From contig MU008160.1 in the NCBI GenBank assembly GCA_010909165.1, positions 1,116,001-1,180,000 on the forward strand: 64,000 bases of DNA, given 5' to 3'. A program made the position numbers and the translations under genes. The DNA is from Anthoceros angustus. Its lineage: Eukaryota > Streptophyta > Anthocerotopsida > Anthocerotales > Anthocerotaceae. Below are positions 11,562 through 21,759 of this stretch, one piece after another. The stretch's first letter is position 1; each line of letters opens with the position of its first letter. The notes below the pieces were generated by a model. The model saw nothing but the letters and a program-made list of their open reading frames with translations. It did no database searches and was not told the DNA's origin.

Positions 11562-12882
11562 GAGGAATGACTAAAGCTCAATAGTAAACTGTGCAACACT
11601 TACCGCAATGATCAACAAGTGGGAGTGATGAAGTATAGATGGGTATGTGTCGACCATATTTGGGTTTAGGGTTTTAGCCATTAGATATGCTATCATATGG
11701 GTAGTTGATTATTTAAAAGTTGTACCCGTTCATTAGGGTTACGTCCCTAGGTGAATAGACATGCGAGATCTTCTTCTTCTATCCGGTTGTTGGGGTCTCG
11801 AACCTTCCTTAGCGATGGGCATAAGAGCCACATTGAGCAGCGTCCACAAGCAAAGGGCGACCAGCAAAATGTTGAATCAATGCCATATCTAGGTGCATGC
11901 TTGGCTTAGGATCTAGCTGAGCTAGAGTGTTCTCAAGGATATAAGCTAGTTGTGGGGAAACTTGCCAGGCATGTTGCAAACATACCATCAGATATGCAAA
12001 AAGCCCAAAGCGTGGATCATGAAGTCCATCACCCCGTCTCGCAGCTGAAAATCCTTGACACTCCTAGCCTGCAATGATAAGATTCACATGGCCGAGTATT
12101 GTCCAACGGCTAGCTTGAATGAGTCGAACATAAGCTGGAAAATTGGAAAATGCTGCATGTCAAGCACTCGCACATACTTGGCAATTTTGACCCCTGCCCT
12201 CAAAATTGCCTCCAGCTCGGTAGCCATGCCTGCGAATAGCTCAACCAGCACGACTCCATCAATGTGTGGTTGCCATGTGACCAGAGACTATTGTAGAGGT
12301 GAGACAAGTTGGCTAGCAGCTATCTTGAAACTTGTGAAGGTCTCCATAGCTTGCTGAACTTGAAGGCATGCTGCTTGGAAAAGTGGTAACTGAGGTGCTG
12401 TGGTGGCTAGTGATGCTGCCAACTCATCTGGCAGTGTGGGCAAGAATTTCTCGTCTTGTTGCAACTCATCCACCCAGTTGTTGCATTGTTGTAATTGAGA
12501 TGCACAAGCATGAAGGTGGAAAGTTTCCTCCAATTGTCGAGTTTGGACTTCAGCAACTGCAGCAGTGGCTTCTTCTCCATGCAAGTTGAGTGGAATTGAA
12601 GCCATGACACGTTCCCTATTGGTTGAGGGCACGAGGAATGACTAAAGCTCAATAGTGCAACACTTACCGCAATGATCAACAAGTGGGAGTGATGAAGTAT
12701 AGATGGGTATGTGTCGACCATATTTGGGTTTAGGGTTTTAGCCATTAGATATGCTATCATATGGGTAGTTGATTATTTAAAAGTTGTACCCGTTCATTAG
12801 GGTTACGTCCCTAGGTGAATAGACATGCGTGCAGATCTTCTTCTTCTATCCGGTTGTTGGGGTCTCTGAACCTTCCTTAGCA
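10745..12882. repeat. 1069-bp tandem duplication of the methyltransferase remnant
   Basis: GATGGGCATAAGAGCCACAT occurs at 10745 and 11814, and the sequence stays near-identical to about 11813 and 12882. The few differences are mostly small indels: AAACT present or absent near 11587, and GCGAGATC versus GCGTGCAGATC. This indicates a recent event. Confidence 0.92.
11814..12632 (-). pseudogene. C5-methyltransferase-like module, copy 2 (N-terminal half)
   Basis: This is a tandem copy lying 1069 bp from copy 1. It keeps the coiled-coil N-terminus in one open frame down to SQLVSPLQ, then a TAG, then motif I (12249-12194) in the same frame. The ECQGFS segment is at about 12063-12046 with the same preceding TAG. 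Because the same stop codons occur in both copies, the gene was already defective before it was duplicated. The copy ends near the YILENT region, where copy 1 begins. Confidence 0.68.
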
Positions 12883-13018
12883 GTGGCTGAAAGCATAATC
12901 CCCGAGGTTGTTGGGGTCTCTGCACCTTCCTTAGCAGTGGCTGAAAGCATAATCCCCGACCGAGGTTGTTGGGGTCTCTGCACCTTCCTTAGCAGTGGCT
13001 GAAAGCATAATCCCCGAC
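12849..13018. repeat. three-copy tandem repeat, about 55-60 bp
   Basis: GGTTGTTGGGGTCTCTG.ACC followed by TTCCTTAGCAGTGGCTGAAA and GCATAATCCCCGA occurs three times head to tail. The unit belongs to the segment found in the opposite orientation near 2590-2710, where it occurs once. Confidence 0.88.
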
Positions 13019-13150
13019 CTCCGCCTGGAGGAGGAAACTCTGCAACTATGCAGATTTTGGCTCCCAAGCTTGCATGCTTGATTGATAATGCGATTCATCC
13101 AAGACTTGTACGAATCTATCTCCTGTTGTGGGCTCAGCTTCTCTTTGTGG
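12870..13150 (-). repeat. inverted copy of the 2470-2720 segment
   Basis: Its reverse complement runs AAGCTGAGCCCACAACAGGA through a GGCGGAGG block to AGAGACCCCAACAACC. It parallels 2470-2710 with about the divergence seen between the two SSF copies. It sits about 850 bp upstream of SSF copy 2 but points the other way. Confidence 0.6.
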
Positions 13151-13540
13151 AATTATTGACTTGTCCATATAAGCAGTCGGATCAACAATGCTATGATTGC
13201 ATGGGCCAGGGTGAAGAGCTCTTGCACATCGTCCTGACATTCCCTGTATTCTCTCTTTCTTGATAATCATGAATGGGGTTGTGATGCCCTCATCGTACTG
13301 CTACTAGTCTATGTACATGTGTATGTAAATACTAAGGTTCTCTATGGTACAGACGTTGATGGACATGGTGACTTGGTGAGTGGAAAGAGAAGACAAGGGA
13401 GGATTCAATGACTTGGCTCTTTCCGGTTAATAATCAATAATAATAAAACTTTACTTATGTCTTAGTGCGAAACGACACTCCTAAACTATAGCCTAGCTTT
13501 TGTGTGTTAGAGATGTCTCTCTTCACAATCTCACTCAACT

Positions 13541-13750
13541 CTAGGCACACAAAGGTTTGCTCCTAGAACTACTAAGTCAGCTTTAGGCACACAAAGGTTT
13601 GCTCCTAGAACTACTAAGTTAGCTCAAGGCACACAAAGGTTTGCTCCTAGAACTACTAAGCCAGCTCTAGGCACACAAAGGTTTGCTCCTAGATCTACTA
13701 AGTCAACTCTAGGTACACAATGGTTTGTTCTTAGGACTACTAATAGACTT
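13541..13750. repeat. five-copy 42-bp minisatellite
   Basis: The unit CTAGGCACACAAAGGTTTGC followed by TCCTAGAACTACTAAGTCAG starts at 13541 and recurs every 42 bp (13583, 13625, 13667, 13709). The last unit is the most diverged. The preceding 13270-13540 holds no recognisable gene. Confidence 0.9.
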
Positions 13751-13990
13751 GACGATTGGATTGGATTCAGATTAGCTTCATCCACTCTCGCCATTCGGTA
13801 GCTCCTACTTAACTTTGGAAATATTATTATGTCATTGACTTCGCTTTCTCAACTACTAACGTGATTATGTCATTGCCATCAATTACTCCAAGAGTTTTCC
13901 TATGTTGTGTGAATAAGTAGGAAGGGACTCAATAAATATATTGACAGTCATCGGTATTTATATAAGCTACCATCACCACTGCCCTTGAAG

Positions 13991-14541
13991 TAATACTGGC
14001 TTTGTGGAGCTACGTTTTGTACTCCGTGCACGCCGTAACGGGCTTTGGGGTGTTTGCTCTCTTTGTTTGCTATCATCAGGCAGAAGCGGAAGGTGAGGAG
14101 ATGGGTTTCGGGTCCGGGTCCGGTTGCAGCAAGGTCATGAAGGGGTGGCTGTGTGACTGACCAGGGTCCCGTTTGGGCTGGTAGATGCAGGGCAAGGACA
14201 CCAATGAATTCTTCTCGACAGCACGGGGAACAGCTGGAGCTTTCAGGATTGCCTGGGCTTTCTACGCCGCAGCGATTGGGTCATGGGCAATTTACTCCCT
14301 CCCATCCTACGCTTATGGATATTGTGAGCGGTTGGATGTGGCGGGTGTGCTGGGGCTGGGCAAGCCTGCTCTTCTCTTTTACGATCAGCATTAACTCATG
14401 GTTCAACTGTGGAGCAGGTATTGTGGTGCTTGTGTGCTACGCAGTGGGTTGCTGCCTGCCCATTCTGTTGCAGGGTTTCTTTGGCGCCCACATCACCAGG
14501 ACGCTGGCGAACGTCGTGTCCTTCACAGACTTCGTTATCTT
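13991..14541 (+). pseudogene. SSF transporter copy 2, 5' part
   Basis: A first membrane segment is visible in 13991-14093 (ALWSYVLYSVHAVTGFGVFA). A GT donor at 14094 leads to the next exon at 14184 (MQGKDTNEFFSTARGTAGAF). A further intron (about 14321-14417, acceptor GGAGCAG) precedes GIVVLVCYAVGC and LLQGFFGAHI. Homology to copy 1 stops near 14541, inside the exon equivalent to copy 1 position 3180. PPR-derived DNA follows, so the gene is split. The intron acceptor here is intact where copy 1 has lost it. Confidence 0.75.
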
Positions 14542-14638
14542 CACCAAATGCTTGCCGAGAGGTGTGTGCTCCGTGAGGTAACTGGGATTGCTATACCTCA
14601 ACTTCTGGATGCCCGCCCCGTGCAGGACACAAGCTTGT

Positions 14639-14758
14639 GGGAATCCTTTTGAACTGGAGAGCCTATGCAAGGAGGGACAGCTTGAAATGGCTCTTCTTGG
14701 AATCCTTTTGAACTGGAGAGCCTATGCAAGGAGGGACAGCTCGAAATGGCTCTTCTTG
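14639..14758. repeat. two-copy 61-bp tandem repeat
   Basis: GGAATCCTTTTGAACTGGAG followed by AGCCTATGCAAGGAGGGACA occurs twice head to tail, at the boundary between the SSF fragment and the PPR sequence. Confidence 0.9.
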
Positions 14759-15604
14759 CTCTTGTCCGCATGCACCAACAAGGAAGTGTACTCCCAGTGG
14801 AAATGTACAGAAACCTACTGCAGGCATGCATGAAAATGAAGGCCCTCGCCGCGGCTAGGTTGGTACATGCACATCTGGCAGAACGTGGGTTGGGGACACT
14901 CAGGTCCAATTGTGGGAGCCTTGCAGATTGGTTGCAACTGTTTCGAGGTCTGCCGCATCGTACTGCTTTCTCTTGGACGCCATCATTCCCGGGTACAGTA
15001 ATGCTGCGAAAGCGCGGGAGGCCCTCTTACGCTGTAGGCAAATATAGCAAGAGGGTGTTCAGCCTGATAGATATTCGTCGGTCAGTTTACTCAAAGCTTG
15101 CAGCAGGTTAGAAGACTTGGAGACGGGCAAGCGGGTTCATGCGGATGTGGTGAGACATGGATGTGATTCAGATGTCTTCGTTGGTACCACCTTGGTTAGC
15201 ATGTATGCCAAGTGCGGAAGTACCTTGGATGCACATGTACATCACGGAACAGGATGATTGCAGCATATGCTCAAGAGGAGCAAGAAGAAAGGGCCTTGCA
15301 AGCCTATTGCCAAACGAAAGAGGATGGAGCTGTGCCAGATGATAGAAAGTTTGTTGGTGCTCTCTAGACATGTGGCACACTTGCAGAACAGGAGGAAACT
15401 GTATTCATGCATGGTCTTTGTATCAGATTGAAGTCTCTTCGTCAGGGAAAGGAACTACATGCTCAAGCTGCTAGAAGGGGCATTGACTCAGACGTCTTCG
15501 TTGGTAGCACTTTGGTCAGCACGTATGCCATTGAACAGGGTGGGAGCATCAGGGATGCTCAATCAGTGTTTGACGGACTGCTGCGCCGCAATGTTGTGTC
15601 GTGA
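14680..15604 (+). pseudogene. PPR pseudogene (plus strand)
   Basis: Segments in shifting frames match PLS-type PPR repeats: VEMYRNLLQACMKMKALAAA with VHAHLAERG; LEDLETGKRVHADVV with DVFVGTTLVSMYAKCGS; and LRQGKELHAQAARRG with DVFVGSTLVSTYA and AQSVFDGLLRRNVVS. PPR proteins bind organellar RNA, each repeat reading one base, and in plants support editing, splicing or stability. Frame changes, stops and missing repeats show this one is decayed. It converges on the minus-strand PPR pseudogene starting at 15628. Confidence 0.75.
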
Positions 15605-15627
15605 AATGCAATGATTTGGCATACATG

Positions 15628-16920
15628 TCAAGCAAGCAGCTGCCGATAACCTTTTAGTCCCCGATTATTGATCTGAGCATGAAGCTCCATTCCCTGTTGC
15701 AAGTCTCGGATGCTAGCACATGCTCGTAGGAGGGAGGCAAGCATAGCAGGACTGGGCGTGGTGCTCTCCTGTTGCATTCGTGCATGATGACCAAAAGCTT
15801 CCCTACCAAGGCCATGCTCAACATATCCTGTCAGCATGGCATTCCACGTTACGACATCTTTATGAGACATTGTGTCGAACACTCTCTGAGCGTCCTCCAC
15901 ACTTTTACACTTCCACACTTTGCATACATCGCTATGAGGCAATTACCCACAACCACATCCGCTGCGACTCCCCTTTCTTGAATATGCACATGAAGCTGCT
16001 TCCCACGATGTCGATCTTCATAAGGCCACAAGCTTCTAAAACGCTGGCAAACGTGAAATCATTAGGAGTCACACCGTCCTGTAGCATATATACATAGAGA
16101 CTCAGAGCTTCTTGACCAAACCCACGCTCCGCATATCCTGAAATCATGGCTGTCCAGGTGATCACATTCCTTTGGGACAAGCTGCTGAAAACTCCGCGAG
16201 CCTCATCCAGCTCCCCACATTTCGCATACATGTCTACCAGACAGCTACCGACGAATACATCCAGCTCCTCGCCACTTCGCAGTATATCAGCATGAACCTC
16301 CTTCCCAGACGCCAAATCGGCTGCACCAGAACACACTTTCGGGACTACCACATATACATAGTTGTTGGGTTTAACCCCCGACGTCCGCTCCGACGATACA
16401 GTTGCACAGCCTGGGTGAACTGGCCATGCTCAGGAAAGGCTGAGTTGATGGAATGCCACATAAAGATGTCTGGTGCAATCACAACAGACAAGACCTGCAT
16501 GCTTCCTCCAGCTTCCCATGAGAAGCAAACATGCGAATGATGAGTTTGGCCAGGAACGTGTTCGACTCATACCCTCTTCTAAGAGAGAGGGCATGCACAG
16601 GAGTGCCAAGATCCAAATCCCAAGAGATACACCTCTTGAGAACAGGGTAGACGTGAGTGTGGGGAACGAACGAGGATCGCTGCCTTATCTGGAGTCCATC
16701 CCGCTGAACAGGCAAGATGATGGTGGTGGAGAACATCTGCAACTTGCTGCCATGGCTGACTACTCGGAGAACCCACCTGTTGGCATCTGCGGATGTCAAA
16801 GCTGGACAGATCTGCCAGCTGGTGTTCACTACCAGCCTCCACCAGCTGGTGTTCACTACCAGTCTCTACCAGCTGGTCTTCACTACCAGCCTCTACCAGC
16901 TGGTCTTCACTACCCGCCAT
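15628..16920 (-). pseudogene. PPR pseudogene (minus strand) with short N-terminal repeat
   Basis: Starting at a Met at 16920, the frame has four 9-aa repeats like VEAGSEDQL, then after a frameshift YPVLKRCISWDLDLGTPVHA. Downstream are GKEVHADILRSGEELDVFVG with SCLVDMYAKCGELDEARGVF and NVITWTAMISGYAERGFGQE. Then come GKQLHVHIQERGVAADVVVG and DVVTWNAMLTGYVEHGLGRE, ending near 15628. At least three frame changes exclude an intact product. As a family member it would be an organelle RNA-binding factor. The repeat style (MYAKCG, TWTAMISGYA) is that of large seedless-plant PPR families. Confidence 0.78.
16810..16916. repeat. four-copy 27-bp minisatellite
   Basis: Units like CTACCAGCTGGTCTTCACTA followed by CCAGCCT repeat four times with single-base changes. 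On the minus strand they encode the (VE)AGSE(D/H)QL N-terminal repeat of the PPR pseudogene. Confidence 0.9.
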
Positions 16921-17537
16921 GGAAGCTCGTAACCTCAAAAGCTTGCTATCAAACAAGGTGCATGCCGCACACCAAGATGCACAAAAATCTGCAGAGGATT
17001 CTAAAACTCCTTTCCCAAGCAAACATCCAACAAAGCACCGCACAAACAACCTGCGTACAAGCCTCCGATCAGCACCAACACTGTGGGGTAATAGGGAAGG
17101 AAATTCCATCGCCCGGATGGCGAGGAGGACTAGATATCCGCTTTGATTTTGTTGTCTTCCATTCATCACGATCGAACCCAGTGGTGGGCGCCTTGGAAGC
17201 GGAGCATGGCCGTGGCATTGGCAGAATTGCTGCCGTGTTCCCCTCCGCTGCCGACGTTGGGTCAGCAGCAGCAGCAGCAGCCGAGCTGCGGATTTTCCTT
17301 TACTGGCAAGCGACGCTGCGTTCCATCTGAGATGGGAGTGTGCAGAGCTTATACCCGGCAGGCTGTTGGTGCTGCAGAGACCGGGGAGGAGCGGCTGTGG
17401 CACCAATTCTTCGTGGATCCCAGGCAGTGGTGGGACAACAGGGCGGACAAGCCCAGTCCCCGCCATCCCGATTAGGCACAAGGTATCCAGGCATGTACTG
17501 TGGCTCAACAGCCGGCTGAAACCGGAATGGGTGGGAT

Positions 17538-17937
17538 TTGCAGCTGGCCAAGTGGGATGCAGGTGCAGGGGATGGGGATGGGGAAAGGGAGGCAATGGTG
17601 GAGAGGCTGAGCAGGAGATGCGAGGATGGGAAGCTGAGCGAGGCTGTGGAAGCGTTGGACGTCCTGGTGCAGCGGGGATGTCGCGTGCCTGACTCTGTTC
17701 TGTATCGTTTGCAGAAGAGGTGCTCGGGAGAGAGACCTGGTGCTGGGTAGGAAAGTGCATTCCATTGCCAGGAATGGCGGGTACGAGAGCGACGCATTTG
17801 TGGCAACCCACATTTTGGGGATGTATGCTGGCCATGGCAAGCAGGAGAATGCAGTTCAGGTGTTCGGGAAAATGGAGGTACCCAATGCCTACATGTGGTC
17901 TTCCATCATTCTGGCACATGCCCGGCTGGACTGTTGA
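17538..17937 (+). pseudogene. PPR N-terminal fragment (plus strand)
   Basis: The frame starts in the RCEDGKLSEAVEALDVLVQR segment, shifts frame near 17740, and continues GRKVHSIARNGGYESDAFVA, THILGMYAGHGKQENAVQVF, NAYMWSSIILAHARLD. This is a typical first-repeat region of a PCMP-type PPR protein. It ends abruptly where SSF sequence resumes at about 18000. Confidence 0.7.
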
Positions 17938-17968
17938 GCCACAGCCTACCCAAGGTGCTACCACCCAA

Positions 17969-18012
17969 GGTAGGTGGCACCGAGGTAGGCGGCTGGGCCC
18001 GTGCCACCTACC
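17969..18012. repeat. perfect 12-bp inverted repeat at the PPR/SSF junction
   Basis: GGTAGGTGGCAC (17969-17980) and GTGCCACCTACC (18001-18012) are separated by 20 bp. The right arm is native SSF exon sequence (also in copy 1 near 3570), so the left arm looks like a short inverted copy made when the PPR DNA joined the SSF gene. Confidence 0.85.
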
Positions 18013-19242
18013 CAGGTGAGTCACAATCTGTGTGTTTGTTTGCTAGCAATGCTTGCTTACTCGGCAGGGATGATTGTATAACCCATTTTTTAGTGCTGAC
18101 TATGCAGAGTATGCCTCCTTGCCTCTATGCCGATCTCCCTGATATCAGCCTCGTTGTTCAGTGAGGCGATATGGCAGCGCTGTTGAGGATCTGTGAGTGA
18201 CCGAAAATTGAAGCAGGTGCTTTCTGGGGAGCGTGCCGGTAATGCACATGTCCTCTGTATGTTCATTTGATGTTGGGGTTGAGAAAAGGCGATGTGGTTA
18301 AGCAGGAGCACTTAACAGGAGGCTTATCCTCCGCGTACTAGATGATTCTTGTGTGCTTCCTTTTTGGATTCGGTGGGTACCTCGCACCCTGGTCTGGGAA
18401 GTTTGTGCCTTGTGCACTAGATGACTATGGTAACAACATTTTCTTCACAATGCTTAGGAACAGCGATGGAGTCCAGGTGTGGCACTGTCGACCTTGTCGT
18501 TATGAGCTGATGTGTGTAGTTTCAACATATACCGACTGATCGTGTGCAATGCATAACCCCAGCTTATTTGTGTTCCTCTTGCAGTTGGCGTGGGTCACAA
18601 TCGTCGTGGCTATACTCATAGTGATCCTGAGCGAATCCCCAACAGAAAGCTCTCACAAACTGCATTGCAGGCGTGTTTCTGCCCAACCAATCGGTTCTGT
18701 GGAGCCGTCTGTTGATGGTTGTTCTAACGATATCGTGCCTCGTGGTATCCCTCAGGGTAGGCAAAACAATGCCATACCTTGTTGGATCTGTGATCTGTGT
18801 GTGAACGGATAGCAAAAACTGAACCCTACCGTGTCCCTTTGCCCAGGGCTACCATATGACCAGCCTGTTCCTCATCAGCAACATCGTGACAGCCACATCC
18901 GCACACCCCATCACCGGCTACTGGGCTGAGCGTATAGTGACACCTATCTATCGCAACCCTTTGTGGTTGCTCATATCTGTGATTGTCTATTCAGCCATCC
19001 GCAGCAACGCATGGGGCATGAGCGTGTCCAAATCCTTGCATCTTGGCAACGCTCCAAGCTCGACTCCCGGCTGGTTGCAGCAGAAATTGAGATCCCGACA
19101 TGCAAATGTCTGGGAACCCCTTTGCAGCCCAGTGCACTTGCGAAGGCAGAGGCATAGCTTCTTGACAGACGAGCTGGCATCTCTGACAAGGAGCTCAAAG
19201 GGTTTGCTGAAAGAACAGCCATTTTCAAGGAGGAGCCTATGA
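18000..19242 (+). pseudogene. SSF transporter copy 2, 3' part
   Basis: Homology to copy 1 resumes at GTGCCACCTACCCAGGTGAG and runs through the exon/intron blocks (WQRC motif region near 18170, FLFGFGGYLAPWSGKFVP near 18355, LAWVTIVVAILIVILSES near 18585). Most of the exon equivalent to copy 1 3180-3567 is missing. A net +1 shift separates the LSES segment from ALTNCIAGVFLPNQ, at the same place as the copy 1 shift. The penultimate membrane segment (copy 1 4741-4830) is deleted. The tail EIPTCKCLG through to FSRRSL closes near 19242. Confidence 0.72.
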
Positions 19243-20818
19243 TAAGTCCTCACCTGTCCCAGCCAGCCTGAAGTGAAATTCGTGAATCTCCAGCACAAGG
19301 AAAACATGACTCGTGGTTCCATCTGGTCGCTTGCCTGCCCGTGCATGGGCAGAGCTCTCTGAGGGGCGATCTCGTGGGCTTTCACATTGATACCTTGTGG
19401 TCTTTTTAGTGCAACAGTGTCACGCGGAGGTCCTGGATAATCTCGATAAAAAACATGTGGATAGATCTCCACACACACACACCGGGGGAAATGTCCTGTA
19501 TGCGGTTCGGCCTGCGTTTGAGCTTTGCTGGATGGCACCGGGGGGACAGAAGTAGGTATCCCTACTTCAGGCACAAAAACTCCAGGTCCAGGGAGCTGCT
19601 CTTGTCCAAAATTCATTCGTAGATCGCTACACCTAAATTCAATTCGTGAGTGATTTTTGCTGCATCTCATCTTGTTTATTTCCAGCTACCCAATTGCAAC
19701 CAAGGATCGAAGTAGTGCAGGTTCGTCTCCACAAAACTCTTGCAGGGAACGGAGGCAAGCCACCTCCAAGCTCGAGCTCCAGGCAGGTGTCGTAAATCGA
19801 TAGCGACTATCTCGTTCAGCCCACCCCGCATGATGTATACCTCGTCCTGCCCGCCACAACCTTGATCTGCTCTAGGCGGTCTGTCCCATGCTCTCGAAAG
19901 CGACTGTACATGGAGAAGGGCATGAGCGTGTCCAAATCCTTGCATCTTGGCAACGCTCCAAGCTCGACTCCCGGCTGGTTGCAGCAGAAATTGAGATCCC
20001 GACATGCAAATGTCTGGGAACCCTTTGCAGCCCAGTGCACTTGCGAAGGCAGAGGCATAGCTTCTTGACAGACGAGCTGGCATCTCTGACAAGGAGCTCA
20101 AAGGGTTTGCTGAAAGAACAGCCATTTTCAAGGAGGAGCCTATGATAAGTCCTCACCTGTCCCAGCCAGCCTGAAGTGAAATTCGTGAATCTCCAGCACA
20201 AGGAAAACATGACTCGTGGTTCCATCTGGTCGCTTGCCTGCCCGTGCATGGGCAGAGCTCTCTGAGGGCGATCTCGTGGGCTTTCACATTGATACCTTGT
20301 GGTCTTTTTAGTGCAACAGTGTCACGCGGAGGTCCTGGATAATCTCGATAAAAAACATGTGGATAGATCTCCACACACACACACCGGGGGAAATGTCCTG
20401 TATGCGGTTCGGCCTGCGTTTGAGCTTTGCTGGATGGCACCGGGGGGACAGAAGTAGGTATCCCTACTTCAGGCACAAAAACTCCAGGTCCAGGGAGCTG
20501 CTCTTGTCCAAAATTCATTCGTAGATCGCTACACCTAAATTCAATTCGTGAGTGATTTTTGCTGCATCTCATCTTGTTTATTTCCAGCTATGCAACCAAG
20601 GATCGAAGTAGTGCAGGTTCGTCTCCACAAAACTCTTGCAGGGAACGGAGGCAAGCCACCTCCAAGCTCGAGCTCCAGGCAGGTGTCGTAAATCGATAGC
20701 GACTATCTCGTTCAGCCCACCCCGCATGATGTATACCTCGTCCTGCCCCGCCACAACCTTGATCTGCTCTAGGCGGTCTGTCCCATGCTCTCGAAAGCGA
20801 CTGTACATGGAGAAGGGC
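19013..20818. repeat. about 900-bp tandem duplication spanning SSF tail to F-box tail
   Basis: The unit GGGCATGAGCGTGTCCAAAT...CATGGAGAAG runs from 19013 to about 19917 and again to about 20818. Copies are nearly identical. Differences are mainly homopolymer length (CCCCTTT/CCCTTT, AGGGGCG/AGGGCG, GCCCGCC/GCCCCGCC) and one 6-bp insertion near 19690. At the junction, GGGCATG occurs both in the SSF tail and in the F-box gene, a clear microhomology. Confidence 0.93.
19676..19917 (-). pseudogene. duplicated 3' fragment of the F-box/kelch gene
   Basis: This minus-strand fragment repeats the last 80 or so codons of the gene at 20578-21747 (REHGTDRLEQIKVVAG, then GGLNEIVAIDLRHLPGARAW). It carries a one-base difference that shifts frame and a two-codon insertion near the end (WLQLGSWK versus WLHSWK). 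It lacks an F-box, so it is a by-product of the tandem duplication. Confidence 0.85.
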
Positions 20819-21747
20819 ATGGAGTCCACCACCTTCCAAACCCCTCGTGCGAAATCCATCTCCCATATGTGAAGCCACAAAGGATGTAAATAATCGATCA
20901 CCGGGCGAGCCACGCAAAGCAGCCGCTCCCGCACACTGACGAGCCCGCAGCTGGAGGCCAAGGGAACGAAGAGATTAAGAGGCCCTTGGAGCACTTGTAT
21001 CCCGGTCCAGCTGGCTCGCTCCACATCGTAGCCCAGCAGATTCCAGTTTTGGGTGAGGCAGTAGAGCACGGAGCCTACAAACACTCCCCGCCCGATGTCG
21101 TCATAGAAGCGGAAGTTGAAGATGGAGGGTAGGGCGCGGGTCGTCTCACTCCACCTCCCGAACTCGGAATCAAACACAAACGTGGACAAGGGATCCGTGG
21201 GCTGCTGCCGAAAATCCCTCACAGCCACCACCTTCAAGCGACGCGCCTGGACGTCCACCATCACGCCCCGCACGTGCCATATCTGCAGACCATCCGGGAG
21301 GGCCAGCCCCGCCCAGGAGCCCGCCACCGGGTTGCCGATGTGCACGAGCGATCTTCTGATCTCCTTAGCCAGCAGCACGCCAGCCGAGGCCGACGCCGGG
21401 AAATTCAGAACCGATCGCGTCTGCGTTAGCCCTGGCGGGAGACGGAGCTGGAGCTTGTACCACTTGTCCGAGACAGGGTCGTAGGCACAGGAGACCAGAG
21501 CATTACCGGACTCGCAGAAGCCCGTCACCAAAAGCATTCGTTCCCGCGCTCCTCCTCTCCATTCCAACCGGTCCTGCAACAACAAGGCCGGCGAGTCCAC
21601 GTTCGCCTTCCACTCTCTGCACACCGCGCACGATCGCACCAGGCTCACAAACGGCAGCCGAGCCTGAATCTTGGCTACAAGCTCATCCGGCAGCTCGCTG
21701 AAGGGAGCAGCCTCATCCGGCACCTCCTCGCTACATGGAATCTCCAT
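20578..21747 (-). CDS. F-box/kelch-repeat protein, intact single exon (389 aa)
   Basis: From the Met of MEIPCSEEVPDEAAPFSELP the frame is open to the stop at 20578. Residues about 17-57 form an F-box (SELPDELVAKIQARLPFVSL, then CREWK), which binds the SKP1 subunit of SCF ubiquitin ligases. The rest resembles plant kelch-type beta-propeller F-box proteins: CAYDPVSDKWYKLQL, FVFDSEFGRWSETT, LLGYDVERASW, IWEMDFARGVWKVVDSMP. The target of such an adaptor cannot be read from sequence. The frame is also open 113 codons upstream, but that stretch is a minisatellite encoding (S/R)K(R/Q)LRIS repeats, so I choose the Met just before the F-box. The gene is convergent with SSF copy 2. Confidence 0.85.
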   Translation of the reverse strand: MEIPCSEEVPDEAAPFSELPDELVAKIQARLPFVSLVRSCAVCREWKANVDSPALLLQDRLEWRGGARERMLLVTGFCESGNALVSCAYDPVSDKWYKLQLRLPPGLTQTRSVLNFPASASAGVLLAKEIRRSLVHIGNPVAGSWAGLALPDGLQIWHVRGVMVDVQARRLKVVAVRDFRQQPTDPLSTFVFDSEFGRWSETTRALPSIFNFRFYDDIGRGVFVGSVLYCLTQNWNLLGYDVERASWTGIQVLQGPLNLFVPLASSCGLVSVRERLLCVARPVIDYLHPLWLHIWEMDFARGVWKVVDSMPFSMYSRFREHGTDRLEQIKVVAGQDEVYIMRGGLNEIVAIDLRHLPGARAWRWLASVPCKSFVETNLHYFDPWLHSWK

Positions 21748-21759
21748 ATGCTGCTTGAT

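Noticed and set aside
16579-18024. 481-codon open frame on the minus strand
   Set aside because: It runs antisense or out of frame to three PPR segments, has no family signature, and part of it is the 27-bp minisatellite. It is open by chance in GC-rich DNA.
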